Below, in pieces: positions 52,367 through 58,874 of a stretch of 64,000 nucleotides of DNA. The first letter of the stretch is position 1, and each line of letters starts with the position of its first letter. The translations under genes and the position numbers were made by a program. The stretch comes from Paraburkholderia sp. HP33-1 (GTDB lineage: Bacteria > Pseudomonadota > Gammaproteobacteria > Burkholderiales > Burkholderiaceae). The DNA is taken from positions 2,790,001-2,854,000 of the forward strand of contig NZ_JAJEJR010000001.1 in NCBI RefSeq assembly GCF_021390595.1, read 5' to 3'. The notes under the pieces were generated by a model. It did no database searches and was not told the origin of the DNA. It saw only the letters and a program-made list of their open reading frames with translations.

Positions 52367-52516
52367 TCAGCCTCCAAAACCGGCGGGACCTTTACGCTTA
52401 CTGCCGGTTACAGAATTGACAACCCGACTGTATCTTCTGCGGTCTGGCAGCCCCACAATCAGCGCCGTTCGTCTTTGTCTGGCACCCGCCAGAAGCGGGC
52501 AGAAAAGGAGAACTCC

Positions 52517-52807
52517 ATGAAGCGCACCACCCTTCTTCTCGCAGTGGGAATTTCCGCTGTCTGTACTTCGAGCGCGGCTTTCGCTCACGCGGATATAGGC
52601 GTTTATCTGGGCGTTCCTGGACCCGTGTATGTCGCACCACCCCCGGTCGTGTACGAAGCGCCACCTCCGGTGGTCTACGCGCCGGCTCCAGTTTATGGCT
52701 ACGGATACGGCTATCACGACGATTACCGCGACGAGCGCCGATGGCATGACAACGGTCATCACCGTGGGTGGTACAAGCATCACCATGGAGATGACGACGA
52801 GCAGTAA
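52517..52807 (+). CDS. Secreted PXPV-repeat, His-rich protein
   Basis: A 96-residue exported protein. Signal peptide to AAFAHA (about residue 25), then three copies of a PxPV/PPPVV(Y) repeat, a GYGYGYH stretch, and a C-terminus rich in His/Asp/Arg (HHRGWYKHHHGDDDE) able to bind metal. This matches the small PXPV-repeat family seen in Burkholderia. GGAG lies 6-8 nt before the ATG. Function unknown. Confidence 0.82.
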   Translation: MKRTTLLLAVGISAVCTSSAAFAHADIGVYLGVPGPVYVAPPPVVYEAPPPVVYAPAPVYGYGYGYHDDYRDERRWHDNGHHRGWYKHHHGDDDEQ

Positions 52808-52921
52808 ACCGGCCCGTCAAAAGCCGCGTCCGCTCACGCAGTGGTTCACCGACGGCGCACAATCCCCGCGCGCCACCCGGGCCCACTGCGACCAGCGGCG
52901 ACCCGTTACCGTGTACCTTGC

Positions 52922-53353
52922 TTACGCCCGTTGCATGCCCGATTTCGTCCGTTCGACGAGTTCGAAGACGGCCATACCCGCCACCATGGCTGCGACGAAT
53001 CCAATGGCCTTCGGGTAGCCCGCACCGAGTGCGACCAGCGCGGGCCCCGGGCAAAAGCCCGCCAGGCCCCAACCGATACCGAAAGCGGCGCTACCGAGGA
53101 CAAGCCTTGGCGTAATCGCCGTGCTTGCCGGAAGCTGCACTGGCAAGCCTAGTAACGAGCGCTTGCGGCGTCTCGCGACGAAGAACGCCAGCGAAGCCAC
53201 GACGATGGCGCCGACCATCACGAACGCGAGTGAGGGGTCCCAACGACCGGCGATATCAAGGAAGCCCTGCACCTTCGCCGGGTTGCTCATACCAGAGACC
53301 ATCAGGCCAATGCCGAAAATCAGGCCCGAAAGCAGTGCTGTGAGGATTGCCAT
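52922..53353 (-). CDS. YeeE/YedE-family sulfur transport protein, second half (DUF6691/PmpB type)
   Basis: A 143-residue membrane protein of the YeeE/YedE (TsuA-like) family, one half of a split transporter. The motif [25 protein letters not shown] segment ([19 protein letters not shown]) carries the conserved Cys thought to pass persulfide or thiosulfate sulfur. Its ATG lies two bases inside the end of the preceding half (GGAGG upstream), so they are made together. Part of the bigR-controlled operon. Confidence 0.88.
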   Translation of the reverse strand: MAILTALLSGLIFGIGLMVSGMSNPAKVQGFLDIAGRWDPSLAFVMVGAIVVASLAFFVARRRKRSLLGLPVQLPASTAITPRLVLGSAAFGIGWGLAGFCPGPALVALGAGYPKAIGFVAAMVAGMAVFELVERTKSGMQRA

Positions 53354-53354
53354 G

Positions 53355-53789
53355 TCAGCCTCCAATCAGGTGCCGTTGCACGAAAACAGTCAAAAAGCCC
53401 GCCGCCATGAAGGTCAGTGTGGCGACGAGCGAACGGAGCGAGCCGCGCGAAAGGCCGCACACGCCGTGGCCGCTCGTGCAGCCGCTGGCATAGCGGGTGC
53501 CAAGCCCCACCAGGAAGCCTGCAGCCAGGACGATGCCCCAGCTCGCCTCGATATCCGCAATTGCAGGCTTGCCAAGCAAGCCCGCAATCACAGGAGCGAT
53601 GATGAGGCCTGCGACAAACGCGAAGCGCCAGCCGATATCGTTGCGCGGCAGGCTCAACAGGCCGCCGAAGATGCCGCTGATGCCGGCGATGCGACCGTTG
53701 AACAGCACGAGCACGGCGGCTGCCAGCCCGATGATGAGCCCGCCGGCCAGCGAGAGACCGGGTGTGAAATGGGCAAGGTCAATCAGCAT
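53355..53789 (-). CDS. YeeE/YedE-family sulfur transport protein, first half (PmpA type)
   Basis: A 144-residue membrane protein, the partner of the next gene. The conserved Cys motif is [21 protein letters not shown] with two Cys. About four helices. It starts inside the end of bigR (7-bp overlap), and its stop overlaps the next start region. In Serratia and others the PmpR-PmpA-PmpB set has the same order: BigR-like regulator, then two YeeE halves. Confidence 0.9.
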   Translation of the reverse strand: MLIDLAHFTPGLSLAGGLIIGLAAAVLVLFNGRIAGISGIFGGLLSLPRNDIGWRFAFVAGLIIAPVIAGLLGKPAIADIEASWGIVLAAGFLVGLGTRYASGCTSGHGVCGLSRGSLRSLVATLTFMAAGFLTVFVQRHLIGG

Positions 53790-54121
53790 GATTCGTCCCC
53801 TGAAGGATTGGTACAGAACTGTTGATAAAGCACGGCCATGACGGCGAGCGCCTGTGGACTCGCCACCGAATAGAAAATGTTCTTGCCCTCGCGGCGTGTG
53901 GCCACCAGGCCGTTTTCGCGAAGCACGCCCAGCTGCTGGGATAGGGTCGGCTGCAGGATGCCGAGCTCATCCTCGAGTTCGCTAACAGACAGTTCTCCTT
54001 GGGAGAGGCGGCACATCAGCAGCAGGCGGTCCGGGTTGGCGAGCACCTTGAGTAGCGCGCAGGCGTTCGTCGCGGCGGCCTGCATGGTGGCAAGGTCGAT
54101 GGTGGGGTGAGATGGGTCCAT
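53783..54121 (-). CDS. bigR: BigR/PmpR-type ArsR-family sulfide-responsive repressor
   Basis: Winged-helix repressor of 112 residues from ATG 54121 (117 from a TTG at 54136). Two Cys, in LLLMCRLSQGE and YQQFCTNP, are 66 residues apart, the spacing of the Cys pair that forms a polysulfide bridge in Xylella BigR. The recognition helix is LGILQPTLSQQLGVLR. No ribosome site is visible for either start, and a TATAAT on the minus strand lies only 15-30 bp before them, so the mRNA is nearly leaderless. It is first in an operon with two YeeE/YedE halves and sits at the operator described below. Confidence 0.9.
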   Translation of the reverse strand: MDPSHPTIDLATMQAAATNACALLKVLANPDRLLLMCRLSQGELSVSELEDELGILQPTLSQQLGVLRENGLVATRREGKNIFYSVASPQALAVMAVLYQQFCTNPSGDESC

Positions 54122-54134
54122 GGGGCGGTCATTC

Positions 54135-54184
54135 AATTCACAAGTAGATATTATACTAAAACATATAATATCTACTTGTGAATT
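54135..54184. promoter_or_regulatory. bigR operator: perfect 21-bp inverted repeat
   Basis: Left arm 54135-54155 (begins AATTCACAAGTAGAT), 8-nt spacer CTAAAACA, right arm 54164-54184, exact complement of the left. Each arm ends in TATAAT on the outgoing strand: minus strand 54155-54150 reading to bigR, plus strand 54164-54169 reading the other way. The AT-rich arms resemble BigR boxes. Confidence 0.85.
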
Positions 54185-54241
54185 GGGTGATCCTTCCAGG
54201 CTTCATGGCCGCACGCAATGCCAGCTGAACCCAGCCACAAC

Positions 54242-56473
54242 TCAGAAGTATGACCGGAGTGTGCCGCGCCGACGGATGTCGAGGGTCGCACAATGGAAGG
54301 CGCCGCCGAACGGCCCGTAGCTGAGGAACGCACACGGAATCGGTTCGAACCCCCAGTTCCTGAACGCCTTGATCAGCGACACCTGGGACGCGTCGACGAT
54401 CACCCGGTTTTCGTCGAGCATCAACGTGTTGATACTGGTCCAGGGACTGCACATCGAGGCCTTCGACATGATCCCCTTGACCGGATCGGGGCGTGGGGCG
54501 ACCAGTACATCCCAGCTCTTCAGAATCGGTGGGAGCCGGTCAACGTCGATATAGTCCGGGTTGACCAGCACCTTGCCCGGACACAATGGACTAAAGCTGG
54601 AATCGATATGCATGGGCTGACGGCAACGGGTTTCAATCTCGTGAATGCGAAAGCCATCGCCAAGATGGCGCCGGAGCCATTCGATGCCGGCCCGGTTCGT
54701 GACGTTGGAGCGGGTGACGAACAGGTCGCGGCCGCAGCGCGTGAAATCGGCGGCGTCGAACACCGGCTCGAACTCGGTGATGATGTAGCGCAACGGCTCA
54801 GCCGCCCCCGGGATGCGGTAGTCGTAATCGAATAGCTCGTCGGTCAGCTGCGGCCGCGGAGCCGAGACCCAGCGGGCCCCGCTGCGAAAGTACTCCTTGA
54901 ATAGCGCACGGTACGCGTCGCCCTCGAAGTAGCGGGAACGCCAGCACATCGGCGTTTCGATGATCTCGTCGCCGATCACCAGGTATCCGTCACGCGGGCA
55001 GGACACGCAGAAGCCACGGCTGGACCACGAAGGCGTGCGAAAGCGGGCGCGATGGTTGACGACGGCGGGCCGGCGAACGGTTACACCTTCCCCTTCCAGG
55101 ATGCGGACGAACTCCTCGAGTTCCCTGGTCGCCCGATGGATCATCCACTTCGGATAGCGCCGGCCCCCAAAGACCCGGTGCAGTCTGGCGGTGAAGCTCG
55201 GCACGTCGAAGGTGACGGTCACGTGGAATGGAGGAATGACCGCTCCGTCGAGCCGTCCGACGATGACCTCTTCGAGCGGGTCCCACTCGTTCCACGAGTT
55301 GACGGGCTTGCTGCTTTCCGATGTCCGATCCGGTGACAGCGGAACGGTCATTGCTGGCTTAACCTGGATATCGATCTTAGATCCTGTCGGCTGTTCGTTG
55401 GCAAAACGAACTTGCGCATGACCATGTGATGCGGTTACGTCGGCCGACGCGGCCCCCACCCGGCGGCGCAACAGCAAGCGCCGCGTCTCCGTGAGGTGCC
55501 AGGCCAGTAGCCCGGGCAGCCCCAGCGCGACGTCGGGTACCCGCTTGACCAGCGACAGCGCAAGCGCTATCTCCGCAGGCAGCCCGTAGATGTGACCAAG
55601 GAGCAGGAAACCGCCCTCCTGAACGCCGATGGCGCCCGGCACGGGGAAGGCCGCATCGCGCACCGCCTGGCCGATGCTTTCCAGCACCAGCGCCTGCGCG
55701 ATGGTTGGCTCGGCACCCATGCACGTTAGCGCGATCCATATCTCCGCGACCCCGAAGACCCAGGCCGCCAGGTGGGCGAAGAGGGCACCCAGCATGGCCA
55801 ACCTGTTCGCGTGGATGCGCTGCAGGTTGTCGTGCAGCCGGATCTCGCTGCCGAACGATGCCTTCAACCAGCGGGCTGCCGCGAGCATGCCGCGCTCGAC
55901 CAGATCGAACAGGCTGAAGCGCTGTGCGACGTAGAAGCCGACGAGCGCCGCCGCTGCGATCAGCAGGCCGGTCGCCAGCCACTGTGCGATCGCGCCTGCA
56001 CGGCCGTCCGCAACGAGCAGCCCGAACCCCGCAACGGTAAACAGGAACTGGGCGAACGCCTGAATCAGCAGGTCGACAAGAATTGATGCGCCAGCAAGAC
56101 CGCCAGCCACACCCCAGAAGGTCAGCAGCCGCGCGCCGATCAGATCGCCACCGAACGACGCGACCGGAAGCAACACGTTGATCGCCTCTCGCACCCAGCG
56201 CAGGAATACGAACAGCCCGAAACCCCGCTGCGTCAGCGGGCGAACGAGACAGCCCCAAGCTACGCCGGTCAACCCCATGATGCCGGCGCGAATCGCCACG
56301 ATGGCGGCGATGCCCCAACCGACGCGGGCTATGGCATGCAGCACGAGTGTTGCATCGTTGGCGACGACCAGCACAACGGCTGCGATGAGCCCACAGGAAG
56401 TAACGACGACCGTACCGATCGCAATACTCCGGCTATTCTTCAGCGCGGGAATGTCTGTTTGAGTTTCGAACAA
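54242..56473 (-). CDS. HpnL-like membrane domain fused to a glycine amidinotransferase-type domain
   Basis: A 743-residue two-domain protein. Residues 1-335 are a membrane region with about eight helices and HpnL/lysylphosphatidylglycerol-synthase-TM motifs (FLRWVREAINVLLPVASFGGD at 90-110; LESIGQAVRDAAFPVPGAIG at 264-283). A linker of about 40 residues follows. Residues 375-743 form a complete amidinotransferase domain of the arginine:glycine (AGAT) type, with D573 (FDAADF), H622-I-D624, C728 (AFHCATLDIRRRGTL) as the catalytic triad. The start is a TTG with AGGAGG 4 nt upstream; an in-frame ATG at 55351 could start a separate amidinotransferase. It follows a radical SAM gene (58-bp gap). I know no characterised protein with this fusion. 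Product and substrate are unknown. Confidence 0.85.
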   Translation of the reverse strand: MFETQTDIPALKNSRSIAIGTVVVTSCGLIAAVVLVVANDATLVLHAIARVGWGIAAIVAIRAGIMGLTGVAWGCLVRPLTQRGFGLFVFLRWVREAINVLLPVASFGGDLIGARLLTFWGVAGGLAGASILVDLLIQAFAQFLFTVAGFGLLVADGRAGAIAQWLATGLLIAAAALVGFYVAQRFSLFDLVERGMLAAARWLKASFGSEIRLHDNLQRIHANRLAMLGALFAHLAAWVFGVAEIWIALTCMGAEPTIAQALVLESIGQAVRDAAFPVPGAIGVQEGGFLLLGHIYGLPAEIALALSLVKRVPDVALGLPGLLAWHLTETRRLLLRRRVGAASADVTASHGHAQVRFANEQPTGSKIDIQVKPAMTVPLSPDRTSESSKPVNSWNEWDPLEEVIVGRLDGAVIPPFHVTVTFDVPSFTARLHRVFGGRRYPKWMIHRATRELEEFVRILEGEGVTVRRPAVVNHRARFRTPSWSSRGFCVSCPRDGYLVIGDEIIETPMCWRSRYFEGDAYRALFKEYFRSGARWVSAPRPQLTDELFDYDYRIPGAAEPLRYIITEFEPVFDAADFTRCGRDLFVTRSNVTNRAGIEWLRRHLGDGFRIHEIETRCRQPMHIDSSFSPLCPGKVLVNPDYIDVDRLPPILKSWDVLVAPRPDPVKGIMSKASMCSPWTSINTLMLDENRVIVDASQVSLIKAFRNWGFEPIPCAFLSYGPFGGAFHCATLDIRRRGTLRSYF

Positions 56474-56531
56474 ACGACCTCCTACAGGCAGACACTCTCC
56501 CGCCAGTAACCCCGGTTGCGGTAGATCGAGC

Positions 56532-57698
56532 TTATTCGTTTTGCGGCGCCAAACTGCGTGCGCCGGGCCGTCCTGCTAACGAGGCCAGCGACGCCCGAGG
56601 CAATTCCTCAACGGCGAGCGCCCACAGGGAATACGCAACGCCGCGCTGGAACAACGAACTGACAGCAGCGCGAAACTCGCCCCTGCCGAGCGCGTACGCC
56701 GAGTCAGTCACTGCAATGGCGCCATGCATGAGGACACTGGCATGGCGGTAGCACCCCATCATGCAGGCATTGCAGGGCTCCCGATTGTCGGGCAGCCGGT
56801 CGAGGTCGAAGACGGAGCCCATCGGCTCAGGCCACGCCTCGCAACGCCAGATATCGAGGTTCCAGTCGATATAAAAATACTTGCTGCCACCGATACAGGG
56901 GATCAGTTGCTGTTCGCCGCGCACGAACCGCGCGACCTCGGCCAGCGCAGCGCTCGGGTCCATCACACGAAAATGCTTTTTGAGGCGCGCGATTGCGCTC
57001 AACGCTTCGAGCAGTTCGTCAGGGCTGAGATCGACGAGCGTCGATTTTTCGTCGTAAACAAGCGATGTGGAACCGAACGCCTCGCGTCGTGGATAGGAAA
57101 AAACGACGCTATCGAAGCCAAGCCGGTTGAGTGTCTCGGGAAGCAATTCGTAACGGACCAGACGGCTCACCGTAATCGATGCGCAGACCTCGATGCCGAA
57201 GCTATGCGCCTGAGCGATACCCTCGCGGATGCGAGCCTCCAGACCGCGCAGGCCGCGGTTGCGCTCGTGCTCACTCATGTCCGCACTATCGATGGAAATC
57301 AGAAGACGCTTGAGGCCAGCCGCCGCCAGTTCCTTGATGTGGCGGGGGAGAAACCAGCCGTTCGTGATCACGCCGCACTGGATGCCGGCCTTGGTGGCTG
57401 ACGCCACGAGCGATGCGATCTCGGGGTGAACCAGCGGTTCGCCTCCCTGCAGCGTCATGTAACGAATCCGGCGTCTGCGCAGGATCGGCAGCGCACGCGC
57501 GAACTCATCAGGATCGAGATAGCGACGCGGGCCCGCCAGGTTCTTTTCGCGCGAGAACCCGCAGAAGTCGCATGCGGCGTTGCAAACGTTCGTCACCGAT
57601 ACGTCACAGACCGCAGGAAGTGGATTCCTTGGCTCGCTTCCGACAGCGTCTACGCGCGGAAGATTGCGCCACTTGATGGTCCGCTCTGTCGTATCCAT
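56532..57698 (-). CDS. Radical SAM protein with C-terminal cysteine-rich (SPASM/Twitch-like) region
   Basis: Predicted Fe-S enzyme of 388 residues. The SAM-binding 4Fe-4S motif is C39-x3-C43-x2-C46, followed by GGE at 85-87 (LQGGEPLVHPEI) and a TIM-barrel body. A second set, C268, C286, C309, C312, C316, should hold an auxiliary cluster as in SPASM/Twitch enzymes. The ATG at 57698 has GAGG 5 nt upstream; a longer reading starts at 57755. It is upstream of the amidinotransferase fusion and very probably in one operon. It is not the B12-type HpnJ and does not match HpnH. The reaction is unknown; cell-surface lipid or peptide-like substrates are possible. Confidence 0.86.
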   Translation of the reverse strand: MDTTERTIKWRNLPRVDAVGSEPRNPLPAVCDVSVTNVCNAACDFCGFSREKNLAGPRRYLDPDEFARALPILRRRRIRYMTLQGGEPLVHPEIASLVASATKAGIQCGVITNGWFLPRHIKELAAAGLKRLLISIDSADMSEHERNRGLRGLEARIREGIAQAHSFGIEVCASITVSRLVRYELLPETLNRLGFDSVVFSYPRREAFGSTSLVYDEKSTLVDLSPDELLEALSAIARLKKHFRVMDPSAALAEVARFVRGEQQLIPCIGGSKYFYIDWNLDIWRCEAWPEPMGSVFDLDRLPDNREPCNACMMGCYRHASVLMHGAIAVTDSAYALGRGEFRAAVSSLFQRGVAYSLWALAVEELPRASLASLAGRPGARSLAPQNE

Positions 57699-57920
57699 GA
57701 AGCCCTCGCGGTCTGCTGACGAATTCGGCAAGAACCATCGTAGGATACACGCCACTAAAGCGCTCCGGGTTTGTTGCCGCCTCCTTCTCTTGCGAGAATA
57801 GCGTCATGAGCCAGCCCGGCCAGTTCTCTGCGGAGGTTCCAACGCGCATCAAGGATGCAGGACCTGGCAGGCTTCCTTCCAGAATCGCCCATCCGTTGCA
57901 ACTTCGAGGAGGTTCCCCTG

Positions 57921-58259
57921 ATGACGTTCCGCACCGTCGCGCTCGCCGCAACCACCGCTGCGCTCACGCTCGCCGGCACGACCGCCACCCTGACCGCTCA
58001 AGCCCAAACCCCGACCCCGTCCAACAGCCAGTGGCGCGCCAGCTCAACCATGCTCGCGACGTTGCTGCAGGACGGCTACAAGATCGTCGCCGTCGTCAAC
58101 ACGGGCCCGACCGACACGATCTTCGTGCAGCGGGATCAGAGCGCGTTCAAATGCATCGATCCACTGCAGCCGGATGGCAAAGCGAAAACGTCAGCGGCGC
58201 CGGGCTGTTACGAACTGGTACCGCCGAGCGGCGCCGCGGCCGCCTCGGAATCCAGATAA
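57921..58259 (+). CDS. Small exported hypothetical protein
   Basis: A 112-residue protein with a signal peptide (MTFRTVALAATTAALTLAGT, cleaved near LTAQA). The mature part is small, with two Cys (FKCIDP and PGCYEL) that can form a disulfide, and VAVVNTGPTDTIFVQRD. GGAGG lies about 7 nt ahead of the ATG. It is divergent from the radical SAM gene; function unknown. Confidence 0.75.
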   Translation: MTFRTVALAATTAALTLAGTTATLTAQAQTPTPSNSQWRASSTMLATLLQDGYKIVAVVNTGPTDTIFVQRDQSAFKCIDPLQPDGKAKTSAAPGCYELVPPSGAAAASESR

Positions 58260-58294
58260 CGTGATTTGAAGCGCGAGCCAAAGACCGCGACGTT

Positions 58295-58738
58295 TCAGCG
58301 GTCCACCAGCCGGCTCAGATTGCCGCGCACCCGCTGCAAAAACGCGATCAGCTGCGCTGTTTCTTCATCGCTGAAGCCGTCCAGCGCTTCGAGCGCAACC
58401 TCGTCGCCGACCTTGCGCGCCTTGCCGAGCGTGCGCTCGGCCTTCGGCGTCATGCGCACCTGGCGCTCGCGACGATCCTGCGGATTCGCGGCCCGCTCGA
58501 TCCAGCCGCCCTCCTCCATCCGGTCGAGCAGCCGGCCCGCCGAGATCGGAGCGACCTCGAGCAGGTCCGCGAGCCGCGCCTGATTGATGTCGCCGTAATG
58601 GCCGAGATAGGCCAGCACGCGGCACTGCGCGCGCGTCAGATCGACCGACGACTTCGCAAGATCGTCGAACCGCTTGCCCGAGAGGCGGCCGACGTCGTAA
58701 ATCAGAAAGCCGAAGCGCTCTTCGAATTGAGTTTTCAT
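58295..58738 (-). CDS. MarR-family transcriptional regulator
   Basis: Repressor of 147 residues. MKTQFEERFGFLIYDVGRL starts the dimer region; the winged helix contains INQARLADLLEVAPISAGRLLDRMEEGGWIER and the Asp-Arg wing NPQDRRERQVRMT. The ATG at 58738 lies only 6 nt after a TATAAT, so the message may be leaderless; a GTG at 58759 is the alternative. It is divergent from the EmrB-type pump and shares its operator. Confidence 0.88.
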   Translation of the reverse strand: MKTQFEERFGFLIYDVGRLSGKRFDDLAKSSVDLTRAQCRVLAYLGHYGDINQARLADLLEVAPISAGRLLDRMEEGGWIERAANPQDRRERQVRMTPKAERTLGKARKVGDEVALEALDGFSDEETAQLIAFLQRVRGNLSRLVDR

Positions 58739-58834
58739 GCGCGGATTATACGGAAGCACTCCGGCTTGCAGAGCGACTGCGCATGCGTTCGACCGTCAGC
58801 ACAACTCCCGATAGCGCAAACCCGCACATCCGAT

Positions 58835-58854
58835 ATACTAAGCATGCTTACTAT
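58835..58854. promoter_or_regulatory. Operator of the MarR/EmrB pair
   Basis: ATACTAAGCATGCTTACTAT, symmetric at 18 of 20 positions with a perfect AAGCATGCTT core. It lies in the 136-bp divergent gap, 20 bp before the EmrB start, placed to be bound by the MarR protein. Confidence 0.75.
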
Positions 58855-58874
58855 TTCGACGATCCCCACCCTTC

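Noticed and set aside
54242-55351. Phaseolotoxin-type or cylindrospermopsin-type toxin cluster
   Set aside because: Only the amidinotransferase is shared. No peptide ligase, PKS/NRPS or sulfodiaminophosphinyl genes are present.
54242-56473. Frameshift or assembly error joining two genes
   Set aside because: Both domains are complete, the linker has no irregular codon use, and the single frame holds from start to stop. It remains a point for re-sequencing.
56532-57698. Hopanoid enzyme HpnH or HpnJ
   Set aside because: The Cys motif context and length differ from HpnH as I know it, and there is no B12-binding domain as in HpnJ. No squalene-hopene genes are adjacent.
57806-58264. Alternative frame over the small exported protein
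   Set aside because: The frame beginning at ATG 57921 has a good ribosome site and signal peptide; the other frame has neither.
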